From Eubacterium uniforme (GTDB lineage Bacteria > Bacillota > Clostridia > Lachnospirales > Lachnospiraceae), in NCBI RefSeq assembly GCF_900167115.1, contig NZ_FUXZ01000003.1, positions 248,001-312,000 of the forward strand: a DNA stretch of 64,000 nucleotides, read 5' to 3'. Shown piece after piece: positions 33,561-42,330 of the stretch (positions are counted from its first letter, which is position 1; each line of letters starts with the position of its first letter). The notes beneath the pieces were generated by a model. The model was not told the DNA's origin, did no database searches, and saw only the letters and a list, made by a program, of their open reading frames with translations. Both the position numbers and the translations under genes were made by a program.

Positions 33561-33584
33561 ATATATAAAATATTTAATTTCAAA

Positions 33585-35198
33585 TTATAACTGTGGACCA
33601 GCACTTACTAATGCCTTACCAGCTTCGTTACCTTCATACTTTTTGAAGTTCTTGATAAATCTTTCAGCAAGATCCTTAGCCTTAGCATCCCATTCAGAAG
33701 CATCAGCGTATGTATCTCTAGGATCAAGGATACCTGTATCAACACCTGGAAGTTCTGTAGGTACTTCGAAATCGAAAATAGGAATTTTCTTTGTAGGAGC
33801 TTTCTTAATATCACCATTTAAGATAGCATCGATGATTCCACGAGTATCTTTGATTGTGATTCTCTTACCTGTACCATTCCATCCTGTGTTTACAAGGTAA
33901 GCCTTAGCGCCACTCTTTTCCATCTTCTTAACAAGTTCTTCAGCATACTTTGTAGGGTGAAGCTCTAAGAAAGCCTGACCGAAACAAGCTGAAAATGTAG
34001 GAGTTGGTTCTGTAATTCCTCTTTCTGTACCAGCAAGCTTAGCAGTAAATCCTGAAAGGAAGTAATACTTAGTCTGCTCTGGTGTAAGAATTGATACTGG
34101 AGGAAGTACTCCGAAAGCATCAGCTGATAAGAAGATTACGTTCTCAGCAGCTGGACCAGCTGAAACTGGGTTAACATTCTTAACGATGTTATCGATATGC
34201 TGAATTGGGTAAGATACACGAGTATTCTCTGTAACTGACTTATCAGCGAAATCAATCTTACCATTAGCATCAAGAGTAACGTTCTCTAAAAGAGCATCTC
34301 TCTTAATTGCATTGTAGATATCTGGTTCTGATTCTTTATCAAGGTTAATAACCTTTGCATAACAACCACCTTCAAAGTTGAATACACCGTTGTCATCCCA
34401 ACCATGTTCATCATCACCGATGAGTAATCTCTTAGGATCTGTTGAAAGTGTTGTCTTACCTGTACCTGAAAGACCGAAGAAGATTGCTGTGTTCTTACCT
34501 TCCATATCTGTGTTAGCTGAGCAGTGCATTGAAGCAATACCCTTAAGTGGTAAGTAGTAGTTCATCATTGAGAACATACCCTTCTTCATTTCTCCACCGT
34601 ACCATGTATTTAAAATAACCTGTTCACGGCTTGTAATATTGAATACTACTGCTGTTTCTGAGTTAAGACCAAGTTCTTTGTAGTTTTCAACCTTAGCCTT
34701 TGAAGCATTATATACTACGAAGTCAGGTTCAAAGTTAGCAAGTTCTTCATCTGTAGGAACGATAAACATGTTCTTTACGAAATGTGCCTGCCAAGCTACT
34801 TCTACGATAAATCTAACTGCCATTCTTGTGTCTGCGTTAGCACCACAGAAAGCATCAACTACGAAAAGTTTCTTATTTGATAATTCAGCGATAGCAAGCT
34901 TCTTAACAGCTTCCCATGTTTCTTCAGATGCTGGATGGTTATCATTCTTATATTCATCTGTTGTCCACCATACAGTGTCCTTTGAATTTTCATCCATAAC
35001 GATAAATTTGTCTTTAGGAGAACGACCTGTGTAGATACCTGTCATAACATTAACTGCACCAAGTTCACTTTCCTGTCCGATTTCATAACCTGTAAGACCT
35101 TCTTTTGTTTCCTCTTCGAATAATACTTCGTATGAAGGATTATAAACGATCTCTGTAGCACCTGTAATGCCATACTTACTTAAATCGATGTTTGCCAT
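33585..35198 (-). CDS. pckA: Phosphoenolpyruvate carboxykinase (ATP)
   Basis: The 537-residue enzyme interconverts oxaloacetate and PEP with ATP. It carries the kinase-1a P-loop [11 protein letters not shown] near residue 240, the kinase-2/metal motif [11 protein letters not shown], and the substrate-binding [14 protein letters not shown] near residue 55. Length fits the family (about 530-540). In anaerobic fermenters this enzyme commonly works in the carboxylating direction for succinate or propionate branches; direction cannot be read from sequence. Codon use is noticeably more optimised than in neighbouring genes (few rare codons, regular GTT/ACT/AAG use), consistent with high expression. 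The gene is a single transcription unit with its own terminator. Start: GAGG about nine bases upstream. Confidence 0.97.
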   Translation of the reverse strand: MANIDLSKYGITGATEIVYNPSYEVLFEEETKEGLTGYEIGQESELGAVNVMTGIYTGRSPKDKFIVMDENSKDTVWWTTDEYKNDNHPASEETWEAVKKLAIAELSNKKLFVVDAFCGANADTRMAVRFIVEVAWQAHFVKNMFIVPTDEELANFEPDFVVYNASKAKVENYKELGLNSETAVVFNITSREQVILNTWYGGEMKKGMFSMMNYYLPLKGIASMHCSANTDMEGKNTAIFFGLSGTGKTTLSTDPKRLLIGDDEHGWDDNGVFNFEGGCYAKVINLDKESEPDIYNAIKRDALLENVTLDANGKIDFADKSVTENTRVSYPIQHIDNIVKNVNPVSAGPAAENVIFLSADAFGVLPPVSILTPEQTKYYFLSGFTAKLAGTERGITEPTPTFSACFGQAFLELHPTKYAEELVKKMEKSGAKAYLVNTGWNGTGKRITIKDTRGIIDAILNGDIKKAPTKKIPIFDFEVPTELPGVDTGILDPRDTYADASEWDAKAKDLAERFIKNFKKYEGNEAGKALVSAGPQL

Positions 35199-35411
35199 TT
35201 TTCTAACCTCACTTTTTCATCTTTAATTTTTATTTGTATTATAGGAATCATAGGAATCCCTACTGCATCCTATTCTTATAACACATTTGTGTCCCATTTT
35301 ACACCAATATAAGGAAAAATGCTAGTCTATTTTTTCATTTTCAGAACTAATTATAAAAATTCTCATTAAAATCATAATTTTTCATATATTTTTTCGCTTA
35401 AAATCTCATAA

Positions 35412-35446
35412 TAAAAGAACCTATGAATAATCATAAGTTCTTTTAT
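35412..35446 (-). terminator. Terminator of the CAP-domain exoprotein gene
   Basis: Stem AAAAGAAC.TATG paired with CATA.GTTCTTTT, loop ATTATT, followed by ATTATG on the minus strand; T-rich 3' arm. It starts nine bases after the stop codon. Confidence 0.75.
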
Positions 35447-35454
35447 TGCTTAAT

Positions 35455-38400
35455 CTAACTATTCTTTAACATCTTTTTATTGTATAAAAATTTAGCATTC
35501 TTATAAATCTTTGATTTGGATAGTATCTTCTTATACTTCTTCAATAAGGATTTCTTAGGAACATAAACCTTAATTTTCTTAGAAGTTTTAGCAAATGCAT
35601 TCTTACCAACGCTCTTTAATTTCTTAGTCTTTATTACAACAACTTTCAAGTTCTTGCAATTATAAAATGCTCTCTTACCAATCTTCTTAATGTTCTTTCC
35701 TAAAACAACTTTCTTAAGTTTCTTCTTACTCTTAAAAGCATCATCCTTGATTTCAGAAACTACAATTTTCCTTCCTTCAACGAAAATTGAATCCTTAATT
35801 ACAGTTTCTGCATCATTCTTAATAATATTTGTAATTGAAACAGAACCATCTTTATTTACTTCATAATTAACGCCACCTGCTCTGTCAGTAAATACAAAAC
35901 CATTTGTCATATCAGAAAGTTTAATTCCATCAATTGATTCATCCTTTACGGATTTACTCTTAGAATCAGTAGATGTTTTTTTCTGATCTTCTGTTCTGCT
36001 TTCACCCTTTACTATACTTTTATCTATTGTTTTATCCTGAGTATCACTAACAGTCTGGTTAGTATTCTGTTTTTCTTCACCCTGACTGTTTTCATTACCT
36101 TGGCCAGATTCTCCACCCTGGTTCTGCTCGGTGCCTTCGCCAGATTCTCCACCTTGACCTTGTTCATTACCTTCACCGGATTCTCCACCTTGCCCCTGTT
36201 CATTACCTTCACCAGATTCTGTACCCTGGCCTTGTTCACTTCCTTCACCTTGATTTCCACCCTGGTTCTGTTCGCTTTCTTCAATTTCTGCCACAGTAGT
36301 AGCTAGTAAAGTAACCTCTTCTTTAAGTGTATCAACCTCATCCTTTAAAGCATTTGCTGAAGTTTCAAGTTCATCTCTTAACGTCTTTTTGCCTTCAATG
36401 ACTTCATTTAATGTTTTAAGTTCTGCTCTATCTGCTTCTAGTTCAGTTGGAGCATTTTCAAGTTGTTCTTTCTTATCAGAAAGTTCTGAACTAAGTGCCA
36501 TATTATCTGATTCTAATTCAGTAATTTGATTTTCTAATTCCTGAATAGGATTTCTATATTCATCTGCTCTTTCAGATATTTCATCGTAAACCGCCTTTGC
36601 ATCTTCATATGCACCCTTCTTTTCAGCACTAGCTGATTTAAGAGTTTTTAATTCATTACAAGCAGTATTATATTTTTCATTGCAAGCACTTACATTTGAC
36701 TGAGCATTAAGCACTTCTGTAAGAGCCTTTGAATACTCATCCTGTCTTATCTCATAATTACCTTCAGCTACTCTTAAATATGTATTAGCTTCTGTAAGCT
36801 CATCATTAGCATCTTTCAATGCATCATTAAGTTCAATCTTTTTATCAAGACATGCACTTATAGTTTCAAGACATTCAGTATATTTCTCACTACAAATACG
36901 TATTTCTTCCTTTTTAGCTTCTATCTCAGCTTCTTTATTTGTAATATCCTCATCAACAACTTCAACTGGCAAATTCATGTCTTTAACAAGTTTATTATAA
37001 TACTCATTAAATTTTTCTTCGTATTCATCAACTGTATATGATGCATTACTTGTACCTGTCCAAAATTCCTGGGCATAAATATATTTATATATATCATTAA
37101 CCCCTTCGCTATATGCGAATCCAGTACATGTATTCTTTTCATATATAAGATTTAAATAATGCCCAATTTTCTTATGCAAATCAGGATATTTTTTCTGAAT
37201 ATCAAACATAGACAATTCTGCAAGATTTGGATATACTAATACAGTTTCGCCTGTCTGCTCATCAGTCTTTGTTTCTATCAAAGCATTTTCATAAATTTCT
37301 TTTTCATTATCATACCATCTAGAGAATGGATCCTCACTACCCTTTGCCAGGTTTTCATTTACTTTAAACTGCTGTGGATGACTATGTCCCTTATAATCGT
37401 AGTAATCTGCATCAATCTGAGCATATAACATTAACTCGTTTGTAATCTTTAATTCACTTAATCCTTCTTTCTTACGAATCTCATTTGCACTTCTAATATA
37501 GTCAAATGACACTTTCATGTGTTCAAGGCTTGTTGCACTTTGAAGCGCTTCTTCAACAGTCGCACCTGTATCAATAATATGAATAAAATCCTTCTTCTTA
37601 CAATTTTCAAGTAATGTCTTAATACTATCACAATCTACATTAACGTTATTTTCATCTTTGTATGTGTATACATCATCAGGTCCAATTTCTTCAAAGAATG
37701 CTATACTACCTCTGTTATATTTTTCAATGGCAGCATTCTTAACAGCTAAAACCTTATCACTATCTTCTTTTGCCTCAAGCAATTCATCAAGTTCACCATT
37801 AAGGGTTTCAAGCTCACCATTTAATGTTATATTTTTACTCTCATATGTATCCTTATCACTTAATGCCTTTTCATATGCAGCGTTATTATTTGTAATATCT
37901 GTCTGATAATCTTCTACTGCATTTTCTTTTTCGGTAACACTTGCTTTTGCAGTATCCCATTCTGCCTTTGCACTATCTCTATTTGTTTTGGCTGTTTTAC
38001 ATGCATCATTAGCGTTATTTAAAGCCTCCTCTGCATTCTCACATGCCTGTTCAAGATTTTCAACTTCTGTCTGCTTATTTGTAACTGCGAGTGCTGCTTC
38101 ATCATAAGCAGTCTTTGCATCATTATAAACTTCTTCCTTAGGTCCTAATTCTTCAAGTATAGGAGCTAGTAATTCCTGAAGTCTTGTAATTTCAGTTTCA
38201 TTCTCTTCACGAGTAGCAGTAAGTTTTGCATCTGAAGTTTCCAAAAGACCTGTTAATTTTTCTATTTCATCTGGATACTCCTTTATTACCTTCTGAAGAT
38301 TCTCTATACTCTTTTCTAGAATGGAAATAGTTTTCAATGTATCAGTATAATCTTTATCAGCCGCTTCAAAATCTGACTTAGCTTTTTCATAAGCTTTAGT

Positions 38401-38634
38401 CTTATCTGATAATTCATTATTTTTTCCTTCTAATTCTTCCTTAAGTTCATCAAGTGATTTTTCTTCTTCACCTTCTACAAGACCTTCACCTTCAGCAGCT
38501 TCCCTTTCTCCATCAAAAGAAACGTAAGACTCATCCGCTCTTACGTTCATATTAAATGCTGGCACGTTACTCATAGTAAGTGCAGCTGCCATTATTGTAG
38601 TAATTACCTTAGTAGTTAACCTTCTTCTGTACAT
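35455..38634 (-). CDS. Secreted coiled-coil / CAP-domain / LRR composite protein
   Basis: The 1,059-residue exoprotein has a signal peptide (MYRRRLTTKVITTIMAAALTMSNVPAFNMNVRA), a long coiled coil (about 50-310, Glu/Leu/Lys heptads), a CAP/SCP-like domain (about 370-540; YAQIDADYYDYKGHSHPQQ near the expected histidine position, then NENLA), a second coiled coil (about 545-800), a Gly/Gln/Glu-rich segment with about five 12-residue repeats of the type ESGEGNEQGQGG, and a C-terminal BspA-like LRR module rich in lysine. The start at 38634 has GGAGG six bases upstream; the frame is open to 38667 without a site. The two coiled coils resemble those of PcsB/cell-wall-associated proteins, so a wall role is possible, but no hydrolase domain is seen. 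Confidence 0.8.
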   Translation of the reverse strand: MYRRRLTTKVITTIMAAALTMSNVPAFNMNVRADESYVSFDGEREAAEGEGLVEGEEEKSLDELKEELEGKNNELSDKTKAYEKAKSDFEAADKDYTDTLKTISILEKSIENLQKVIKEYPDEIEKLTGLLETSDAKLTATREENETEITRLQELLAPILEELGPKEEVYNDAKTAYDEAALAVTNKQTEVENLEQACENAEEALNNANDACKTAKTNRDSAKAEWDTAKASVTEKENAVEDYQTDITNNNAAYEKALSDKDTYESKNITLNGELETLNGELDELLEAKEDSDKVLAVKNAAIEKYNRGSIAFFEEIGPDDVYTYKDENNVNVDCDSIKTLLENCKKKDFIHIIDTGATVEEALQSATSLEHMKVSFDYIRSANEIRKKEGLSELKITNELMLYAQIDADYYDYKGHSHPQQFKVNENLAKGSEDPFSRWYDNEKEIYENALIETKTDEQTGETVLVYPNLAELSMFDIQKKYPDLHKKIGHYLNLIYEKNTCTGFAYSEGVNDIYKYIYAQEFWTGTSNASYTVDEYEEKFNEYYNKLVKDMNLPVEVVDEDITNKEAEIEAKKEEIRICSEKYTECLETISACLDKKIELNDALKDANDELTEANTYLRVAEGNYEIRQDEYSKALTEVLNAQSNVSACNEKYNTACNELKTLKSASAEKKGAYEDAKAVYDEISERADEYRNPIQELENQITELESDNMALSSELSDKKEQLENAPTELEADRAELKTLNEVIEGKKTLRDELETSANALKDEVDTLKEEVTLLATTVAEIEESEQNQGGNQGEGSEQGQGTESGEGNEQGQGGESGEGNEQGQGGESGEGTEQNQGGESGQGNENSQGEEKQNTNQTVSDTQDKTIDKSIVKGESRTEDQKKTSTDSKSKSVKDESIDGIKLSDMTNGFVFTDRAGGVNYEVNKDGSVSITNIIKNDAETVIKDSIFVEGRKIVVSEIKDDAFKSKKKLKKVVLGKNIKKIGKRAFYNCKNLKVVVIKTKKLKSVGKNAFAKTSKKIKVYVPKKSLLKKYKKILSKSKIYKNAKFLYNKKMLKNS
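36070..36260 (-). repeat. In-gene 36-bp repeats encoding a Gly/Gln/Glu-rich segment
   Basis: About five imperfect copies of a 36-bp unit encode ESGEGNEQGQGG-like 12-mers within the CAP-domain gene. Such internal repeats tend to vary in copy number between strains. Confidence 0.7.
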
Positions 38635-38768
38635 AAGGTACCTCCAATTCTCTTTCTTTAAATCCACAACTATAGCAAATGCGTAAAACTAAAATTTCTA
38701 ACCACGCATCTCCTCAATTATAATTTACCAATTTTATGTTGATTTTTCAATAACCTGGAAACTATTTC

Positions 38769-38808
38769 AAAAAAATCGTCTTATTGTCTAAAATAGGGCG
38801 ATTTTTTT
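38769..38808 (-). terminator. Terminator-like hairpin upstream of the CAP-domain gene
   Basis: Stem AAAAAAATCG paired with CGATTTTTTT, with an inner imperfect stem and T tracts on both strands. It lies about 93 bases after the stop of the 38902 gene on the minus strand. Confidence 0.7.
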
Positions 38809-38901
38809 AGTGATTGTTACTACTAAACAACCATATAAAATTATTCTGATTTTTGCATTATGTAAACCATATTTTTATATTATTTTTAAGAAGTTTCCTT
38901 T

Positions 38902-39645
38902 TTAATCTATTTTATCAGGTTTAACTCTATTTATTTTAAGTTTACACGTTTTATCCTTACAATTTCCACATTGTAATCTCTTATTTGTTCCTTCCCAGAA
39001 TCGTTCTGGATGTTTTGCATATACTATCTCCCAGTGTATAAGAACAACGCATGATGTAAAAAACAAACTCCAACTAAAGAAATTTCTTAAAAAAAGCATT
39101 GGAGTAAACATCATAAAATGTCCCCAATCATATATTCTACAATTTACACAGCACTTATTGTGCATAATAAATGTCTGAAATGGACAGAATATTAAAATAC
39201 AAATATAATCGCATATAAAAAAGAACACTGTTGCCATAACAAGATCAACATCTTCTAATATTCCAGCCAAGTAAAGTACACCTAAAACACCGTTACCAAG
39301 TAACCAAACTAGCATTACTCTCCAAGCTTTTATATTCATATCTTGAACAAATTTCAAAAGTTTATAATGATCTAAATTATCTACTGGAACAAACTTCTCT
39401 TTCTTTGATTTAAGAAGAGCCATAGTTAATTTATCAAATGGAAATATATGTAAAATCATAATTGTCATAAAACATAACCATAACACATGAATAGGTGTAA
39501 CCACCTTCCAGAAAGGTGTATTAACAAATTCCCATAACATTTGCTTATGAAAAACATAAAAATACAAAACTATCGTAAACGCTGTTATTCTAAGCATAAA
39601 CTTAAACATATAGAATTTCATCTGAACTGTTATTTCTTTTTTCAT
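38902..39645 (-). CDS. Multi-pass membrane protein with cysteine clusters, function unknown
   Basis: I do not recognise this family. The 247-residue protein has about six membrane segments: residues around 15-35, 45-65, 110-130, 135-160, 175-195 and 200-215 are strongly hydrophobic. Two cysteine clusters stand out: HNKCCVNCRIYDWGHFMMF in a loop before the last helices and CGNCKDKTCK near the C-terminus, both able to bind metal or an Fe-S cluster. The histidines and cysteines face the same side if the helix count is right. The start at 39645 (MKKEITVQMKF) has AGGTGA upstream; the open frame extends to 39720. Between the PadR-operon terminator and the CAP gene it looks monocistronic. A metal- or redox-related membrane role is inference. 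Confidence 0.65.
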   Translation of the reverse strand: MKKEITVQMKFYMFKFMLRITAFTIVLYFYVFHKQMLWEFVNTPFWKVVTPIHVLWLCFMTIMILHIFPFDKLTMALLKSKKEKFVPVDNLDHYKLLKFVQDMNIKAWRVMLVWLLGNGVLGVLYLAGILEDVDLVMATVFFFICDYICILIFCPFQTFIMHNKCCVNCRIYDWGHFMMFTPMLFLRNFFSWSLFFTSCVVLIHWEIVYAKHPERFWEGTNKRLQCGNCKDKTCKLKINRVKPDKID

Positions 39646-39725
39646 CACTTCACCTTTTCTTTCTTCCCTATCAACCCACCAATTTCTTATAAAAATCCAT
39701 TGTGCCTGACTCGTTACCATATAAA

Positions 39726-39755
39726 AAATCAGATGTACCTAAGTACATCTGATTA
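39726..39755 (-). terminator. Terminator of the PadR operon
   Basis: Perfect stem AATCAGATGTAC / GTACATCTGATT with a four-base loop and TTTTTTAT following on the minus strand. Confidence 0.92.
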
Positions 39756-39833
39756 TAACCCTTATCCCTTTATCTTTACAATATTATTTATGTATCTTTT
39801 AAATTTTTCCTGTGGTTTTATATGATTTATATA

Positions 39834-40652
39834 TTACTTTTCAAATTTCTTTCCATATTTTTCACCGTTATATTTTACAGTGCCAACATCTGACTTAAGT
39901 GAAACCTTTACTTCATCTTCGCTACAAAGATCATCTTTAAACTGTACATCTATAGAACCTACATCTGCTTTAGCTTCAAGTTTCTTAAACGCAGCCTCTA
40001 TATCAATATTACCAACATCTCCTTCAGCGTCTATTTTTTCACATTTAAAGTTTTCTATTTCTATATTTCCAACATCTGCTTTTATTTCTGAATCCACAGC
40101 TGTTGAATCAGCGATATGAATTTCTCCTGTATCTGCATCAACTGTTAATTTATCTGCTTCAATATTTGTAATTTTAACTTTTCCAACATCAACATCAGCT
40201 GTAACATCAGCAAATGCAATATCACTAAGCTTAAGAGAACCCACATCTAACTTAGCATCTAATTCAATTTTATTAGCATCATCTGGTACAGAAATAATAA
40301 CCTTTCCACCTGAATTCGTATTACCAATAAATCCAAAATTGAATACAAAACCTTTTACTTTCTTCTGAGTGATTTTCATCTTACCATTATTATTCGAAAC
40401 CTTAGGAATCAATTTCTCTGGTACATTCTTATATTCAATATCCCACTTTGTTCCCTTTACAATTTCAACACTCGATCTATCTAAATCAATATCTAAATCT
40501 TCGCATGCACCAATTTCAATGTTACCACTTTTTTGTTTTCCTAAGTCTGCACCAACTACATGGATCTTAATTCCAACTATAACACATATTACCGTAACAA
40601 TTCCTAATACAAATATATAAACACTTCCAAATCCACTCTTCTTCTTTTCCAT
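39834..40652 (-). CDS. DUF4097 family beta-strand repeat protein
   Basis: The 272-residue protein has one N-terminal membrane anchor (about 9-28) and an extracellular DUF4097 region of short parallel beta-strand repeats with a recurring (D)VG(N/S/K)(I/V) motif: LDVGSLKLSD, VDVGKVKITN, ADVGNIEIEN, GDVGNIDIEA, ADVGSIDVQF, SDVGTVKYNG. It is the third gene of a PadR / HAAS / DUF4097 operon (18 bp after the HAAS gene). Such operons are common in Firmicutes and are thought to respond to envelope stress, with DUF4097 proteins called putative adhesins; direct evidence of function is limited. Terminator at 39726-39755. Confidence 0.85.
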   Translation of the reverse strand: MEKKKSGFGSVYIFVLGIVTVICVIVGIKIHVVGADLGKQKSGNIEIGACEDLDIDLDRSSVEIVKGTKWDIEYKNVPEKLIPKVSNNNGKMKITQKKVKGFVFNFGFIGNTNSGGKVIISVPDDANKIELDAKLDVGSLKLSDIAFADVTADVDVGKVKITNIEADKLTVDADTGEIHIADSTAVDSEIKADVGNIEIENFKCEKIDAEGDVGNIDIEAAFKKLEAKADVGSIDVQFKDDLCSEDEVKVSLKSDVGTVKYNGEKYGKKFEK

Positions 40653-40670
40653 TTGTTCATCCCTCCAAAA

Positions 40671-41696
40671 TTAAAATTTCTTCTTTTCCATAGTTGCTGT
40701 GTCAATTAAATATTTTATAACTCCAGCTATTGGCCATATAAGCCATGATGTTCCCCAGTTAAAAGTTAAAAATGATTCAATTAAATAAATACAAGTAACT
40801 GTTGGCCAGTATAACTTCATGATATCTTCTGTCTTTTGATCCTTATAAACCTTAACTCCTTCATTTACATAAGAGCCAACCATTGTATTACCATCACTTG
40901 CCTTTGTTAAATTCTTATATCCTTTCATAACACCATTTGCTACGATTATAAGTAATACACCTAATGCAATAAGTGAAAACAATGCAACTGGTGAAGCAAT
41001 CTCCTCAGTAAAAACTCTTACATCCTTATCAAAATCTATCTCTGAAAGAACTGCTGCTGGGAACCAGCAAATAGCACAAAATACAATTCCTATCGCTCTA
41101 ATAACTGCATATACCTTTGAATTACTATCCATATCAAACTTAATCTGACTAGCTGTCTGATAATCTAAAACACATAACTCATTTTTAATGAATTTCCATT
41201 TCTTCATAATTGAACTTGAAACAACAAAAAGTATTACCGCGATAAGAAAAATTGGGAAAATAGTACTTACAACTACGACATCTTCTATCCACTCTTCAAG
41301 ATAATCCGCATCAACTAAAGCACTAACAGTAATAGCTGGAATATAAGCAATTATACATAAGAATACACCAAATGCTCTTAAGAAGGATGCTTTATGGTTA
41401 TCCTTTAAATACTGCTTAGCATCTACAGGTGTTAACTTTCTTGCATTAGCATAAACTGGATTTTCATTAACCTGTTTTACTGTTTCATTAATTCCTAAAT
41501 CATCAGCGATTTCATTCAAATTACCAAATTCAGAAATTACAATTCCAACTGCCTCATTCTCTGTTTTTCCTTCCTCGATAAGTTCATTATACTTATCTTC
41601 CATCATCTGTGATAATTCATTCTTTGCTTTAAGAACTTCATCAGTATGTGGTAGATTTGCAAACATGTTATCAAGATAATTTTTTATAGTTTCCAT
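40671..41696 (-). CDS. HAAS/DUF1700-type membrane protein of a PadR operon
   Basis: The N-terminal 70 residues (METIKNYLDNMFANLPHTDEVLKAKNELSQMMEDKYNEL...EFGNLNEIADDLGI) form the HAAS/DUF1700-like helical domain that typically contacts a PadR partner. The rest (about 100-341) has six membrane segments in two similar halves (SFLRAFGVFLCIIAYIPAITVSAL and YAVIRAIGIVFCAICWFPAAVLS), plus a short C-terminal pair. The gene starts 11 bp after padR and ends 18 bp before the DUF4097 gene. In the family the HAAS protein is thought to sense the membrane and control PadR activity. Start: GGAGG seven bases upstream. Confidence 0.85.
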   Translation of the reverse strand: METIKNYLDNMFANLPHTDEVLKAKNELSQMMEDKYNELIEEGKTENEAVGIVISEFGNLNEIADDLGINETVKQVNENPVYANARKLTPVDAKQYLKDNHKASFLRAFGVFLCIIAYIPAITVSALVDADYLEEWIEDVVVVSTIFPIFLIAVILFVVSSSIMKKWKFIKNELCVLDYQTASQIKFDMDSNSKVYAVIRAIGIVFCAICWFPAAVLSEIDFDKDVRVFTEEIASPVALFSLIALGVLLIIVANGVMKGYKNLTKASDGNTMVGSYVNEGVKVYKDQKTEDIMKLYWPTVTCIYLIESFLTFNWGTSWLIWPIAGVIKYLIDTATMEKKKF

Positions 41697-41707
41697 GATT
41701 TTCCCTC

Positions 41708-42049
41708 CTAATTACTCTCAATGAATTTTTCAATTACATCCTTTGTGAGATTCCATTCTTCACATTTCTCTTTATAATAATTTATTCCAGCCTCTGTGAT
41801 CCTATAATAGGTTCTCCTTTTACTATTACCTTCTGTTCCGGCTTCAGCTACAAAACTTTCAATGTAACCATTCTTTTCCATTCTTGTAAACGCCGAATAC
41901 AACGTTGTTTCCTTTATGATATATTTCTCATCAGATAACTGTTTTATCTGTTTTGAAATTTCATAACCATATGACGGATTTTTCTGTAAGATATAAAGAA
42001 TAATTGTATCATTATATCCTCTAATTACATCACTACTAATCTGTAACAT
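41708..42049 (-). CDS. PadR family transcriptional regulator
   Basis: This 113-residue winged-helix protein matches PadR subfamily-2 regulators: DTIILYILQKNPSYGYEISKQI (helix 1-2), IKETTLYSAFTRMEKNGYIES (recognition helix and wing) and KRRTYYRITEAGINYYKEKCEEW (wing end and dimer helix). It is first in the operon with a HAAS protein and a DUF4097 protein and probably represses its own promoter; three 14-bp tandem sites lie immediately after the -10 box. An ABC exporter operon is directly upstream and could be a further target. Start: GGAGG seven bases upstream. Confidence 0.92.
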   Translation of the reverse strand: MLQISSDVIRGYNDTIILYILQKNPSYGYEISKQIKQLSDEKYIIKETTLYSAFTRMEKNGYIESFVAEAGTEGNSKRRTYYRITEAGINYYKEKCEEWNLTKDVIEKFIESN

Positions 42050-42125
42050 TTCTTTCCTCCTTTTTTTACTCTACTCTTTTAAATTATTTCATGTATCTTT
42101 TCTTTTCCTTTTTTCTTTCAAGTTT

Positions 42126-42167
42126 TACTTTATCTGTCGTACTTTATCTGTCGTACTATATCTGTCG
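42126..42167 (-). promoter_or_regulatory. Three tandem 14-bp operator-like repeats at the padR promoter
   Basis: Plus-strand TACTTTATCTGTCG occurs at 42126-42139 and 42140-42153 and as TACTATATCTGTCG at 42154-42167, followed by TAGTA. Each unit plus the next base pair forms a TAC-N10-GTA dyad; the distal one extends to TACTA-N9-TAGTA. They lie just downstream of the -10 box, where a repressor would block transcription. PadR itself is the likely ligand. Confidence 0.7.
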
Positions 42168-42172
42168 TAGTA

Positions 42173-42201
42173 AATATAACATATCCCCAAATCAGTGTCA
42201 A
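42173..42201 (-). promoter_or_regulatory. Promoter of the PadR operon
   Basis: Minus strand TTGACA (42196-42201), 17-base spacer, TATATT (42173-42178). The tandem operator repeats begin five bases downstream of the -10 box. Confidence 0.85.
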
Positions 42202-42243
42202 CACTTTTTATAAAAAAATATTTTTTTATTTTCCATATCATAA

Positions 42244-42285
42244 GAAAACCTCCAGTTTAAGCCATTTCTTAAACTAGAGGTTTTT
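42244..42285 (-). terminator. Terminator of the ABC transporter operon
   Basis: Stem AAAACCTC.AGTTTAAG paired with CTTAAACT.GAGGTTTT (16 bp, one mismatch, six-base loop), T-rich 3' arm on the minus strand, about 45 bases after the stop codon. Confidence 0.85.
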
Positions 42286-42330
42286 ATCTAACACCTAATC
42301 ACTTTATTCAATTTAAATAATTACCATAAA

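Noticed and set aside
36024-36306. Open frames on both strands over the Gly/Gln repeats
   Set aside because: They are shadows of the 36-bp repeats inside the CAP-domain gene; their repeated residues mirror the repeat unit and they have no ribosome binding sites.
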